Below are positions 37,938-46,938 of a DNA stretch of 64,000 nucleotides, piece by piece (position 1 is the first letter of the stretch; every line of letters begins with the position of its first letter). A program made the position numbers and the translations under genes. The DNA is taken from the NCBI RefSeq assembly GCF_001746295.1, contig NZ_MJAH01000002.1:818063-882062 (forward strand), given 5' to 3'. This stretch comes from Streptomyces sp. LUP47B (lineage in GTDB: Bacteria; Actinomycetota; Actinomycetes; Streptomycetales; Streptomycetaceae). The notes under the pieces are model-generated. The model did not search any database. It saw nothing but the letters and a program-made list of their open reading frames with translations, and was not told the origin of the DNA.

Positions 37938-38771
37938 ATGAGCAGCCGCGAGGACGAGGCGCTGGCACTGGCCGCCGTGGACGCGCTGACCGGTCAGCTG
38001 GCCCTGGCTCCCAAGCCGGGCCTGCCCGACCCGCGTGACCTCGGCGCCCGCGCCACGAGCCCGGACCACTGTTCCCTGCGCTGGTCGGCCAAGGCGCTCG
38101 CGCCCGGCCTCGCGGCGATGGCCGCCGCCGCTCGCCGCACGGGCGAGGCCAGTCCCCAGCTGCGTGCGGAGCTGGGTGCGATCGGCCGGTGCACCGAGCA
38201 CTCGGTGGGCCTGGCGGGCGGCGGCCACCGCGGTGCCCTGTGGACCCTCGGTCTGCTGGTCGCCGCGGCCGCCCTCGAACCGGGGGCGCGGTCCAAGGAT
38301 TTGGCCACTGCTGCCAAGAAGATCGCCGCGCACAGCGACAAACGCGCCCCGCGACGGCCCTCCCGGGGCTCCTCGGTCTCCGCGAAGTACGGCGCGGCGG
38401 GGGCCCGGGGCGAGGCGCGGGCCGGATTCCCGCACGTACGGCGGGCGTTGGACGCGCTGGCCACGTCCCGCAAGGCGGGCGCCGACGAGGCCGAGGCCCG
38501 CCTGGACGCCCTGCTCACCGTCATGTCCACCCTCCAGGACACCGAACTCCTCTACACGGCAGGCCCGTCGGGCCTCCGCCACGTCCAGGCGGGCGCCCGC
38601 GGAGTCCTGGAGGCGGGCGGTACGACGACGGAAGCGGGCCGCGAGGCCCTGCTCGCCCTCGACACCGACCTCCACGCGCGCGCGTGGAGCCCCCGAGGCA
38701 GCGCGGGGCTTCTCGCGGGGGCCCTGTTTGTGGACACCCTCCCGCTGCCTACCGACCCACGCTCCACCTGA
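37938..38771 (+). CDS. triphosphoribosyl-dephospho-CoA synthase-like (CitG family)
   Basis: A 277-residue all-helical protein with KPGLPDPRDLGAR, CSLRWSAKALAP and GGGHRGALWTLGLLVAAAA, which correspond to the CitG/MdcB motifs. That family makes the prosthetic-group precursor of citrate lyase and malonate decarboxylase. The usual second motif with Asn-Thr-His-Lys-Gly is altered here (GGGHRG), so activity may differ. No citrate lyase or malonate decarboxylase gene is in the window. It closely follows the dioxygenase. Confidence 0.8.
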   Translation: MSSREDEALALAAVDALTGQLALAPKPGLPDPRDLGARATSPDHCSLRWSAKALAPGLAAMAAAARRTGEASPQLRAELGAIGRCTEHSVGLAGGGHRGALWTLGLLVAAAALEPGARSKDLATAAKKIAAHSDKRAPRRPSRGSSVSAKYGAAGARGEARAGFPHVRRALDALATSRKAGADEAEARLDALLTVMSTLQDTELLYTAGPSGLRHVQAGARGVLEAGGTTTEAGREALLALDTDLHARAWSPRGSAGLLAGALFVDTLPLPTDPRST

Positions 38772-38784
38772 CACCACCGGTGTG

Positions 38785-39130
38785 GGCGGGTGCCCGGTGC
38801 GGTCCGCCCGGCGTCGGCCATTGCCCGGGTGCGGCCCGCCCGACGAACGTCGCTTCGAGCGCGGCCTGCCCCGAAGCCTGTCGGTGTCCGGGCCTGCTCA
38901 TCCGGCGTCGGCCATGCCTGGGTGCGGCCTGCCCCGACGCCCCGTCACTGACCGAACGCAACCCGCCCCGAGGCCCGTCGGCGCCCGAGCGCGGCCCACC
39001 CGATGTCTGTCGGTGCGTGAGCGCGCGCACCTGCCACCCGTCGGCCACCGGGCTTGGCCCACCCGGCGTGGGGCACTGCCCGGGTGCGGCCCGGCCCCCG
39101 CACCCGTCGCTTCCCGAACGCAGCCGTCCG
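38785..39130. repeat. degenerate ~32-bp tandem repeats downstream of the MFS gene
   Basis: About eleven imperfect units with the pattern CCGAGCGCGGCCYGCCCSAYG...CCGTCGSYG fill the 359-bp gap between the CitG-like gene and the MFS transporter. The last unit is the 3' end of the MFS coding sequence (CACGAGCGCGGCCCGCCCCA), so the array may have grown from that gene end. No gene is supported in this gap. Confidence 0.7.
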
Positions 39131-40363
39131 TCACTTCACGAGCGCGGCCCGCCCCACGCTCGGCTCCGAGACACGGCCGGCGGCCCTCCTGGTCGCCGGT
39201 CCCATCGCGTACGACGCGACCAGCGTCACCCCGCCGAGCAGCAGCCACCCCGGCGTGCCCCACTCCACCAGCAGGGTGGTCAGCACCAGTGGGCCCAGCG
39301 TCCGGGCCACCGTCACCCCGGTCCCGAAGAACCCCTGGTACTCGCCGACGCGTTCGGCCGGAGCCAGGTCGAAGGAGAGCTGCCAGGAACCCGCCGACTG
39401 CCCCATCTCGGCGACCACCTGCAGCACGGCCCCGACGACCAGGGCGCCCACGGCCACCCACGGCGAAGCCCCCGTAGACAGCGCGAACACCGCGCAGGCC
39501 GCCAGCATGACCCACCCCGACCGCCGCACCGCGCGCGTGGCCGACGCGAGCCCGGTCACCCCGCGGGCCATCCGCACCTGGAAGACCATCACGGCCCCGG
39601 TGTTGAGCACGAACAGCGCGGAGACCAGCCAGGTCGGAGCCGCGGTCCGCTCGGCGATCCACAGCGGAATCCCCAGGCTCAGCAAGGGCATCCGCAGCAG
39701 CAGGACGGTGTTCAGCAGGGTGATCACGACGTACGGCCGGTCACGCAGCACCCCCGAACCGCGATGTTTCTCCACCGGCAAGCGAGGCGCCACCGACGGC
39801 AGCCGCACCAACAGTCCCGCACACACCACGAAGCTCACCGCGTCCACCGCGAAGACCCCGAGGTACGCGGCCCGCGAACCGGCGTGCAACGCCAGCCCGC
39901 CGAGCCCCGCACCGACCGCGAGCCCGGCGTTGAGCGTCGCCTGGAGGTGGGCCAGCAACCCGGTCCGTTCCCCGGCGGACACCAGCCCCGCGAGCAGTGC
40001 CTGCCGGGCCGCGGCGAGCCCGGACTGCGCGGAGGCGTAGGCGCAGGCCGCCAGGACGAACGGCGCGAAGTCCCGCACCACCAGGAAGGACGCCACCGCC
40101 AGCCCCGTGGCCAGCGCCAGCAGCACCGCCGTGCCGCGCGCTCCCTGCCGGTCCGCGAGCCGCCCGAGCGGTACCCCGACCACCGACCCGACCGCCCACC
40201 CGACGGTCAGCCCGAGCCCCACGCGGGCGGGGTCGAGCCCGACGACGTGGGTGAAGTAGAGCGCCGACGTCACGTAGTAGGCGCCGTCCCCGACGGAGTT
40301 GCTCAACTGGGCGATCGCCAGGACGCGTTGCGGCCCCGCGGGCGGGACGAGTGAGTTCGTCAT
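39131..40363 (-). CDS. MFS transporter
   Basis: A 410-residue major facilitator with about twelve helices. The loop 2-3 signature appears as VGVPLGRLADRQGARG, and AERVGEYQGFFGTG is in the second half. The best start is ATG 40363 (TNSLVPPAGPQRVLAIAQL follows); no ribosome site is clear. It ends SVGRAALVK, in sequence related to the adjoining tandem repeats. It follows the MocR regulator by 43 bases and may be regulated by it. The substrate is unknown; efflux is likely. Confidence 0.88.
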   Translation of the reverse strand: MTNSLVPPAGPQRVLAIAQLSNSVGDGAYYVTSALYFTHVVGLDPARVGLGLTVGWAVGSVVGVPLGRLADRQGARGTAVLLALATGLAVASFLVVRDFAPFVLAACAYASAQSGLAAARQALLAGLVSAGERTGLLAHLQATLNAGLAVGAGLGGLALHAGSRAAYLGVFAVDAVSFVVCAGLLVRLPSVAPRLPVEKHRGSGVLRDRPYVVITLLNTVLLLRMPLLSLGIPLWIAERTAAPTWLVSALFVLNTGAVMVFQVRMARGVTGLASATRAVRRSGWVMLAACAVFALSTGASPWVAVGALVVGAVLQVVAEMGQSAGSWQLSFDLAPAERVGEYQGFFGTGVTVARTLGPLVLTTLLVEWGTPGWLLLGGVTLVASYAMGPATRRAAGRVSEPSVGRAALVK

Positions 40364-40406
40364 GGGAACGACACTAGAAACGTGGTGGACCGATCGGCAG
40401 ACCCAA

Positions 40407-41756
40407 TCAACGCCCTTGGGAGTGGCCCAATTCCAGAACCCGGACGAGCGCCTCCAACGCCTGCGGATACGCCCCCTCCCGAGGCGTCCCGTACCCCACG
40501 ACGAGACCCTCGTGCGATCCCGCCGCGTGCCAGTGCTCCCGCAGAGACCCCACCGCGAGCCCCTCGGCCGCGGCCCGCGCCAGCACCGCCCCCTCGTCCC
40601 CGACCTCGACCAGGGCATGCAGCCCGGCCGCGATCCCCTGTACCCGCCACCGCGCCCCCAGCCGCTCCACCAGTCGGTCCCTGCGCCGCCGGTATCCGAT
40701 CCGGCACGCGCGCACGTGACGGTCGTAGGCATGACTGCCGATCAGCTCGGCGAGCGCCAACTGCCCGATGGTCTCGGTGCTGTGGTCGCTGTGCAGCTTG
40801 GCGTCGGCGACGGGCCCGACGAGGTGCGGCGGCAGCACCATCCACCCGAGCCTGAGCGCGGGCCCGAGCGTCTTGGACGCCGTGCCCAGGTAGACGACCT
40901 GCCCCGGCGCCATCCCCTGCAGCGCCCCGACGGGCTGTCGGTCGTAACGGAACTCCCCGTCGTAGTCGTCCTCGACGACCAACGCCCCACGCGCGCGTGC
41001 CCAGTCGGTGAGCGCCCGCCGCCGTGAGGGGTGCAGTGTCACGCCGGTCGGGTACTGATGGGCGGGAGTGACGACGACGGCGTCGGCGGACCCCAAGTCC
41101 TCCGGACGGGCCCCCAGTTCATCGACCCGCACCGGCACCACCCGCCCACCGCCACGCCGTACGACATCCCGGTGGAAGGGCAGCCCGGGGTCCTCCATGG
41201 CGATGACCCCGTCCTCCAGAACGCGCGTGAGCAGCGCGAGCCCCTGCACGGCCCCGGAGGTGACGACGATCTGCTCGGGAGAGGCGACGACCCCGCGGGC
41301 CCGCCCGAGATACTCCGCCAGGGCGGTCCGCAGTTCGACGCGCCCCAGGGGATCGCCGTAGTCGTACGCGGAGACGGGCGCGGTGGCGACGGCCCGCCGT
41401 ACGGCCTTGAGCCAGGCGGCGGCGGGAAAGGCGCCGACGTCCGGACTCCCGGGCCGGAGATCGAAAAGCGGCGCACGCGTGCGTGCACCGCTTTCCGGCG
41501 GTTCGGCCTCAGCGGCGGGCAGCGGAGCGACGACCGTCCCTGATCCCTGCCGAGCGGTCAGATAACCCTCGGCGATCAACTGGTCGTAGGCCGCCTTCAC
41601 GGTCCCCCGGGAAAGCCCCAGCTCCTCGGCGAGCCGCCGAGTGGCGGGCAACCGCGCCCCAGGAGCGAGCCTGCCGTCCCGGACGGCGTCGCGCAGGGCC
41701 CGTTCGAGCCCGACCCGACGCCCCTCGACGGAGCCGGCTTCTAGATGGAGGTCCAC
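40407..41756 (-). CDS. MocR-type (GntR/aminotransferase) regulator
   Basis: A 449-residue two-domain regulator. Residues ~15-75 form a GntR winged helix (RLPATRRLAEELGLSRGTVKAAYDQL, shown in part). The remainder is a class I aminotransferase-like domain with PLP lysine in YLGTASKTLGPALRLGW and EDDYDGEFRY. PdxR-type members control vitamin B6 synthesis; others control GABA or transporter genes. The neighbour is an MFS gene rather than pdxST, so transporter control is plausible. Confidence 0.9.
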   Translation of the reverse strand: MDLHLEAGSVEGRRVGLERALRDAVRDGRLAPGARLPATRRLAEELGLSRGTVKAAYDQLIAEGYLTARQGSGTVVAPLPAAEAEPPESGARTRAPLFDLRPGSPDVGAFPAAAWLKAVRRAVATAPVSAYDYGDPLGRVELRTALAEYLGRARGVVASPEQIVVTSGAVQGLALLTRVLEDGVIAMEDPGLPFHRDVVRRGGGRVVPVRVDELGARPEDLGSADAVVVTPAHQYPTGVTLHPSRRRALTDWARARGALVVEDDYDGEFRYDRQPVGALQGMAPGQVVYLGTASKTLGPALRLGWMVLPPHLVGPVADAKLHSDHSTETIGQLALAELIGSHAYDRHVRACRIGYRRRRDRLVERLGARWRVQGIAAGLHALVEVGDEGAVLARAAAEGLAVGSLREHWHAAGSHEGLVVGYGTPREGAYPQALEALVRVLELGHSQGR

Positions 41757-41805
41757 AGAACCCGCCCAGGGACGCGACCGGCCACCATCCGCCCGCAGCC
41801 GGGAC

Positions 41806-43269
41806 TCAACCCTTGAGCCGAGCCATCCACGCCTCGACCTCGTCGGACTGACGAGGCAGCCCCGACGACAGATTCCGGTTCCCGTCCTCGGTCACCAGGA
41901 TGTCGTCCTCGATCCGCACCCCGATACCCCGGTACTCCTCGGGCACGGTCAGATCATCTGCCTGGAAGTACAGCCCGGGTTCGACGGTCAGCACCATGCC
42001 CGCCTCGAGAACCCCGTCGACATACGACTCCACCCGTGCGGCGGCGCAGTCGTGGACGTCCATGCCCAGCATGTGCCCGGTCCCGTGCAGCGTCCACCGC
42101 CGCTGGAGCCCCAGCTCCAGCACCCGCTCCACCGGGCCCTCGACCAGCCCCCACTCCACGAGCCGCGCGGCCAGCACCCGCTGGGACGCGTCATGGAAGT
42201 CCCGGTACTTGGAGCCCGGCTGCACGGCCGCGATCCCGGCCTCCTGGGCGTCGTACACGGCGTCGTAGATCTTCTTCTGGATCTCGCTGAAGCGGCCGTT
42301 GATCGGCAGGGTCCGCGTCACGTCGGCGGTGTAGTACGTGTGCGTCTCGACACCGGCGTCGAGCAGCAGCAGCTCACCCGACCGCACGGCCCCGTCGTTG
42401 CGCACCCAGTGCAGCGTGCACGCGTGCGGCCCGGCCGCGGCGATCGTGCCGTAGCCGACGTCGTTGCCCTCGACCCGCGCGCGGAGGAAGAACGTGCCCT
42501 CGATGTACCGCTCGGAGGTGGCCTCGGCCTTGTCGAGGACCTTCACCACGTCCTCGAAGCCGCGGACCGTCGAGTCGACCGCCTTCTGCAGCTCGCCGAT
42601 CTCGAACGTGTCCTTGACGAGCCGCGCCTCGGACAGGAAGACCCGCAGCTCCTCGTCCCGCTCGGCGGTGACCTTGTCGGTCAGCGCGGCCTCGATGCCG
42701 GCGTCGTACCCGCGGACGACCCGCACCGGGCCGCTCGCCTCGCGCAGCGCGTCCGCGAGCTCGCGGACGTCGGAGACGGGGATGCCGTACAGCTTCTCGG
42801 ACTCGGTGAGGGAGTGCCGCCGCCCGACCCACAGCTCGCCCTGCCCGGAGAGCCAGAACTCACCGTTCTCGCGGTCCGAGCGCGGCAGGAGGTAGAGCGT
42901 GGCGGTGTGACCGCCGGAGGCGGCCGGCTCCAGGACGAGCACACCGTCCTCGGTCTGGTTGCCGGTGAGGTACGCGTACTCGACGGATGCCCGGAACGGA
43001 TACTCCGTGTCATTCGAACGCGTCTTCAGGTTGCCCGACGGGATCACCAGCCGCTCACCCGGGAACCGCGCGGAGAGCGCCGCACGGCGGGCCGCGGTCT
43101 CGGCGGCCTGCGCGATCGGCTCCAGGTCGTGCAGCTCCGTGTCGGCCCAGCCGGACTTCATGCTCTCGGCCAGCTCGTCGGAGACGCCCGGGTACAGGCC
43201 GTTCTTCCGCTTCTTGATCGGCTCCTCCGACTCTTCCGGGTTGCTCTCCGGGTTGAGTTCGTCGGCCAC
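41806..43269 (-). CDS. pepP: aminopeptidase P (Xaa-Pro, M24B)
   Basis: A 487-residue metallopeptidase that removes N-terminal residues preceding proline. The N-terminal AMP_N domain (~60-190) is followed by the pita-bread fold with LLLLDAGVETHTYYTADVTRT (two Asp), THGTGHMLGMDVHD-type His segment (LHGTGHMLGMDVHD), LTVEPGLYF and GVRIEDDILV, completing the two-metal Asp-Asp-His-Glu-Glu set. GTG 43269 is preferred: AGGAGG sits six bases before it but directly abuts the ATG at 43275, leaving that start no spacing. Confidence 0.94.
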   Translation of the reverse strand: MADELNPESNPEESEEPIKKRKNGLYPGVSDELAESMKSGWADTELHDLEPIAQAAETAARRAALSARFPGERLVIPSGNLKTRSNDTEYPFRASVEYAYLTGNQTEDGVLVLEPAASGGHTATLYLLPRSDRENGEFWLSGQGELWVGRRHSLTESEKLYGIPVSDVRELADALREASGPVRVVRGYDAGIEAALTDKVTAERDEELRVFLSEARLVKDTFEIGELQKAVDSTVRGFEDVVKVLDKAEATSERYIEGTFFLRARVEGNDVGYGTIAAAGPHACTLHWVRNDGAVRSGELLLLDAGVETHTYYTADVTRTLPINGRFSEIQKKIYDAVYDAQEAGIAAVQPGSKYRDFHDASQRVLAARLVEWGLVEGPVERVLELGLQRRWTLHGTGHMLGMDVHDCAAARVESYVDGVLEAGMVLTVEPGLYFQADDLTVPEEYRGIGVRIEDDILVTEDGNRNLSSGLPRQSDEVEAWMARLKG

Positions 43270-43296
43270 GGTCATCCTCCTAGATACGGCACTGGA

Positions 43297-43330
43297 CCCC
43301 CTCCATCGTACGGTCGTACGGAAGGGGGCC
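43297..43330 (-). terminator. hairpin downstream of the PP2C gene
   Basis: CCCCCTCC...GTAC pairs with GTACGGAAGGGGG, between the phosphatase stop (43358) and the pepP start. Confidence 0.6.
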
Positions 43331-43357
43331 CAGGGCCGGAAGACCTGTTACCACCTG

Positions 43358-44869
43358 CTACTCGAAGTGAGCCGCGAGTAGTACGACGTCCTCCTGCGAG
43401 TCCGCCTCGTCCTGCCCGTCCGGCAGCACGGTCCGCAGCACGTGGTCGGCGACGGCGCCGGGGTCGCCGCGCAGCGTCCTCGGCACTCCGGCCGCCGCCG
43501 CGTGCAGACGTGCGAAGGCGCGGTCGGTGGCGTCGCCGGTGCGGTGCAGCAGTCCGTCGGTGTACAGCAGAACCGTCTCTCCCGGCTCGGCGCACAGCTC
43601 CACGCTCGGCGCCTCCCAGCAGGCGAGCATGCCGAGGGGCGCGGACACGGTGGTCTCCACGAAGTCGGTGCGGCGCTCGCCGATCAGCAGCGGCGGGCAG
43701 TGCCCGGCACCGGCCAGCGTGATCTTGCGCAGGGCGGGCTCGCAGTAGGCGAACAGGGCGGTGGCGGAGCGGGCCGGCTCGGTGAGCCTGAGCAGCAGCT
43801 CCAGGTCGGACAGGACCGCGACCGGGTCCTCGCCCTCCATGACCGCGTACGCCCGCAGGGAGGCTCTGAGGCGCCCCATCGCGGCGATCGCGCTCGCGCC
43901 GCTGCCGGTCACCGAACCGACCGCGAGACCCAGGGCAGCGTCCGGCAGCGGCAGCGCGTCGTACCAGTCGCCGCCGCCGCGCGGACCGGTGCGGTGCCGG
44001 GCGGCGAGCCGCACTCCGGCGACGCGGGGGAGCCGGGACGGCAGCAGTTCCTCCGCCATCGTCGCCATGCACGCGCGCGTGCGCTCGACTTCGATGAGCC
44101 GGGCCAGGTGCTCGGTGGCATGGCGGGTGTACAGGCCGACGAGGTGGCGCCGGCGCTCGGACGGTTCGGCGGGCTCGTCGTAGAGCCACACGGCGGCACC
44201 GAGGCGGCCGGCACCGGCGGTGGACAGGGGGAGTGCGTAGCAGGCCGCGTAACCGAGGCGGGCGGCGACCTCACGGTGGCGCGGGTCGAGGCCGTCCTCG
44301 GCGAGCAGGTCGGGCTGGGCGATCTCGCCGTCGCCGCCCGGCAGGCCGTCGAGGATCCTTCCGTACGACATGGAGCTGCGCGGGACGGTCTCGATGTGCC
44401 CGAGGTCGGCGCGGGCTAGTCCGAGGCCGATGGTGGTGTCGGGGCCGAGGCCGTCGTCCGGTTCGAGGACGACCAGTCCGCGCCGGGCTCCCACGAGGGC
44501 GGCTCCGGCACGCAGGACTTCCTGGAGGGCGTCGGCCAGGGCGTCCGTGCGGACGAGGCGTTCGGTGAGTTCGTGGAGGGTCGTGAGGTCGGAGACCCAG
44601 CCGGCGAGCCGGTCCTGGAGCAGGGCGCCGGGTGCGTTCGGCGAGGAGACCGAAGTGGTGGCCGGGGCGGCTGGCGCGGGCGCGACAGTGTGTGCGGGTG
44701 CGGGAACCGTTGAATCGATTCCAGCCACTTTCGGAGGGTGAGGGGCGTTCATGGCGTTCGGCTTTCCGACCGGTGCGTATTGCTCAAAAGCATCGCAAAC
44801 CCCCATGTCATTCTGCGCCGCTAGCAGTGTCTCCACATCTACACGCACTCGTAAGGGGATGTCCAGCAT
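43358..44869 (-). CDS. GAF-domain SpoIIE-type PP2C phosphatase
   Basis: A 503-residue regulator. A GAF-like sensor (about residues 95-260) precedes a SpoIIE/RsbU PP2C domain (about 275-503) with RTGPRGGGDWYDALPLPDAALGL-type motif (key residues GGDWYDA), GAGHCPPLL and LLYTDGLL. Such phosphatases dephosphorylate anti-anti-sigma (STAS) proteins in partner switching. The N-terminus contains MLDIPLRVRVDVETLLAAQN, whose role is unknown. ATG 44869 follows GGCAGGAC. The RsbW-like kinases at 36476 and 48029 could belong to the same kind of network, although no STAS gene is in the window. Confidence 0.9.
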   Translation of the reverse strand: MLDIPLRVRVDVETLLAAQNDMGVCDAFEQYAPVGKPNAMNAPHPPKVAGIDSTVPAPAHTVAPAPAAPATTSVSSPNAPGALLQDRLAGWVSDLTTLHELTERLVRTDALADALQEVLRAGAALVGARRGLVVLEPDDGLGPDTTIGLGLARADLGHIETVPRSSMSYGRILDGLPGGDGEIAQPDLLAEDGLDPRHREVAARLGYAACYALPLSTAGAGRLGAAVWLYDEPAEPSERRRHLVGLYTRHATEHLARLIEVERTRACMATMAEELLPSRLPRVAGVRLAARHRTGPRGGGDWYDALPLPDAALGLAVGSVTGSGASAIAAMGRLRASLRAYAVMEGEDPVAVLSDLELLLRLTEPARSATALFAYCEPALRKITLAGAGHCPPLLIGERRTDFVETTVSAPLGMLACWEAPSVELCAEPGETVLLYTDGLLHRTGDATDRAFARLHAAAAGVPRTLRGDPGAVADHVLRTVLPDGQDEADSQEDVVLLAAHFE

Positions 44870-45321
44870 TGTCCTGCCGGGATTCCTGGTGTCCGTGGGT
44901 AGCCGGTGGGGAGTGGGCCGAAGGGCAAAGTTGGCTTAAAACTGACTCGGGTTACGGTGTATTGAGGTCGACTGGCCTTGCTCCACAGAGCGTCACAGCG
45001 GTCGTGATGGGTACGTACTCGGTAAGGACCAGGGGTGGTGGACAGCCACCCGGAACCTGGTGACCGACCCGGGCGTCTTAACCACCGACGACCGAGCCCC
45101 ATCCTCCCGTGGCGGAGGCGGAGAGAAATACGCGGGACGGCAAAACGCCAGACTTCGCCACCCCCCGCCACGCCCAGGCTTTTGATAGACGCAGTATGGG
45201 GTTCCCCTTGTCTCGGACAAGGGTGTGATGCGCCAACAGGTACGCACAGTGAAGTGATCGACACATGGTGTGATGTGGTCCACGGTGTTGCCAGCGGTGC
45301 AACGGAAAGGAACGAGCGCTC
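44870..45321. other. 450-bp divergent spacer
   Basis: The spacer holds the promoters of the PP2C gene and the prim-pol-like gene. CCCTTGTC-TCG-GACAAGGG (45205-45223) is a perfect hairpin or operator about 100 bases before the downstream start. No gene is supported. Confidence 0.5.
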
Positions 45322-45987
45322 ATGCGCGAGATCCTCGGAAGGCGACGCAGGCTCCTGTCCCAGCGCAGCGACGGAAGGCCTGAATTGCTCGGCGCGGCCC
45401 TGACCTTCGCGAAGGAATGGCAGTGGCCCGTACTCCCGGGCGTGGCACCGGACCCGGAGGGCCGGGCCCGCTGCGGCTGCCCCGACCCGGAGTGCACGGT
45501 CCCCGGCGCCCACCCCTTCGACCCGGGCCTGCTCGCGGCCACCACCGATGACCGCATGGTGCGCTGGTGGTGGACCAACCGCCCGGCCGCACCGATCATC
45601 CTGGCCACCGGCGGCAAGGCCCCCTGCGCGGTCAGCCTGCCGGCCCTCCCGGCCGCCAGCGCCCTGGCCGCGCTCGACGCCCAGGGCATGCGCCTGGGCC
45701 CGGTGGTCGCCTCGCCGACCCGCTGGGCGATCCTCGTCAAGCCGTACTCCCTGGAGCAGCTGGGCGAACTGCTGTACGCCCAGGACCACGTCCCCGGCTC
45801 CCTCCGCTTTCATGGTGAGGGCGGCTACCTCGCCCTGCCCCCGTCCGAGACCGGCCACGGTGACATCACCTGGGAGCGGGCTCCGCTTCCCGGCTCGGCC
45901 TCTCCGTGGGTTCCCGACGTCGAGGCCGTGGTGGACGCCGTGGTCGAGGCCCTCACCCGTACGGGTGTGAGCGCACCCGAGTTGTAG
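45322..45987 (+). CDS. prim-pol-like (DUF/bifunctional primase-polymerase N-terminal) protein
   Basis: A 221-residue protein related to the N-terminal domain of plasmid-type bifunctional DNA primase/polymerases: AALTFAKEWQWPVLPGV, then a Cys-rich CGCPDPECTVPGAHPFDPG, WWWTNRPAAPIILATGG and a C-terminal LALPPS. Compared with the protein at 53142-54014 the Asp-x-Asp catalytic motif is not visible (CAVSLPALPAAS lies in that place), so it may have lost polymerase activity. ATG 45322 follows AAAGGAACGAGC. It is a stand-alone gene common to Streptomyces chromosomes; its role is unknown. Confidence 0.75.
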   Translation: MREILGRRRRLLSQRSDGRPELLGAALTFAKEWQWPVLPGVAPDPEGRARCGCPDPECTVPGAHPFDPGLLAATTDDRMVRWWWTNRPAAPIILATGGKAPCAVSLPALPAASALAALDAQGMRLGPVVASPTRWAILVKPYSLEQLGELLYAQDHVPGSLRFHGEGGYLALPPSETGHGDITWERAPLPGSASPWVPDVEAVVDAVVEALTRTGVSAPEL

Positions 45988-46043
45988 GGGTGTCGGGCGC
46001 GGGCGGAACCAGGTGCCCGCGCCGGGTCGTTATCGTCCGTTTC

Positions 46044-46694
46044 ATGCTGCGTCATTCCGGGGGACGACCCCCAGACCCCCGATGGGTTCGTCTGCTTGCC
46101 CTGTCGGGAGTCGTGGCGTGCGTGGTCGCGCTGCCGCTGGCCGTGGCCTCCGCGGGACAGGTGGGCGACGGAGGCCGCAAGGTCGTACGCGATCTCGTGC
46201 GTCCTTCCGCGGAGCCTTCCTCCGGACGGCGCTCCGTCGCGCGGGCCTCCGCGGAACCTTCCGCTGTACGGCCCTCCGCCGCCGATGACCACAAGGCGCC
46301 GCTCGCCGCCGCCGGCCGCGCCCCGCTGCTGCTCGGCCTGGGCCTGGCCACCGCCGCGCGCTGCGGTCCCGAACTGATCTCCCCCGACGGCATCGAGGCA
46401 CAGACCTGTGTGCTCACGCAGGGCGAGGAGACCTGGGCGCGCACCTACTACCGCAATGCGACCGGCGTGGTGCTGGACGCCGTGCTCAGCTTCATGGGGC
46501 CCGGCGGACGCACTGTGCAGATGCACTGCCCGGTGGGCGCCGGGGACGAGCCGGACAGCTGTGAGACACCCCGGGACGGAATCCACGGGACACCGGCCGA
46601 CTACACGGCGGTCGCGGAGTTCGCCGCCCGGCCGGACAGCGGACCACTGCTGCTGCGGGCCGGGAGCAACTCCGGGGAAACTACGGGTAGTTGA
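46044..46694 (+). CDS. hypothetical secreted or membrane-anchored protein
   Basis: A 216-residue protein with an N-terminal hydrophobic segment (LLALSGVVACVVALPLAVASAG, about residues 17-38) after RHSGGRPPDPRW. A low-complexity Arg/Ser/Ala/Pro stretch with repeated RPSAEPSSGRRS-like units follows. The exported C-terminal domain has four cysteines (AARCGPEL, AQTCVLTQ, QMHCPVG, DSCETP) that could form two disulphides. No family is recognised. The ribosome site is weak. Confidence 0.7.
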   Translation: MLRHSGGRPPDPRWVRLLALSGVVACVVALPLAVASAGQVGDGGRKVVRDLVRPSAEPSSGRRSVARASAEPSAVRPSAADDHKAPLAAAGRAPLLLGLGLATAARCGPELISPDGIEAQTCVLTQGEETWARTYYRNATGVVLDAVLSFMGPGGRTVQMHCPVGAGDEPDSCETPRDGIHGTPADYTAVAEFAARPDSGPLLLRAGSNSGETTGS

Positions 46695-46735
46695 CGCGCG
46701 GCGGCGTTCCGTAAAGCTGCCCGGACACAGAAAGA

Positions 46736-46773
46736 CCCGGTTGCTGGCGACGGGGGATGCACCAGCAACCGGG
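46736..46773 (+). terminator. terminator of the secreted-protein gene
   Basis: CCCGGTTGCTGG pairs perfectly with CCAGCAACCGGG over a 14-base loop, 42 bases after the stop codon. Confidence 0.85.
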
Positions 46774-46900
46774 CTATTGGAACCGTAACAAGAGATCCGC
46801 CGTTCGCAAATTCGACCGTGACGCTTCGTGGCTGATTCGGACACCGATTCACCTTCTCCTGGGAGGAGTTGTGAGCGGAGCCGGTCGTTCGGTGAAGATG

Positions 46901-46932
46901 CGGTGCGGCTGACCGACCGGTCAGCCGCACCG
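46901..46932 (-). terminator. terminator of the SEC-C gene
   Basis: CGGTGCGGCTGACCG and CGGTCAGCCGCACCG form a 15-bp perfect inverted repeat with a 2-base centre, just past the stop of the minus-strand gene. Confidence 0.85.
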
Positions 46933-46938
46933 GCTCTG

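Noticed and set aside
38785..39130. Possible CRISPR array
   Set aside because: The units are degenerate and contiguous, with no unique spacers of constant length and no cas genes.
38898..39662. 254-codon Arg/Gly-rich frame across the tandem repeats
   Set aside because: It is out of frame with the MFS gene it overlaps, and its composition follows from the repeats.
44993..45740. Minus-strand frames in and beyond the PP2C-prim-pol spacer
   Set aside because: They run antisense into the prim-pol-like gene, which has a good start and recognisable sequence.
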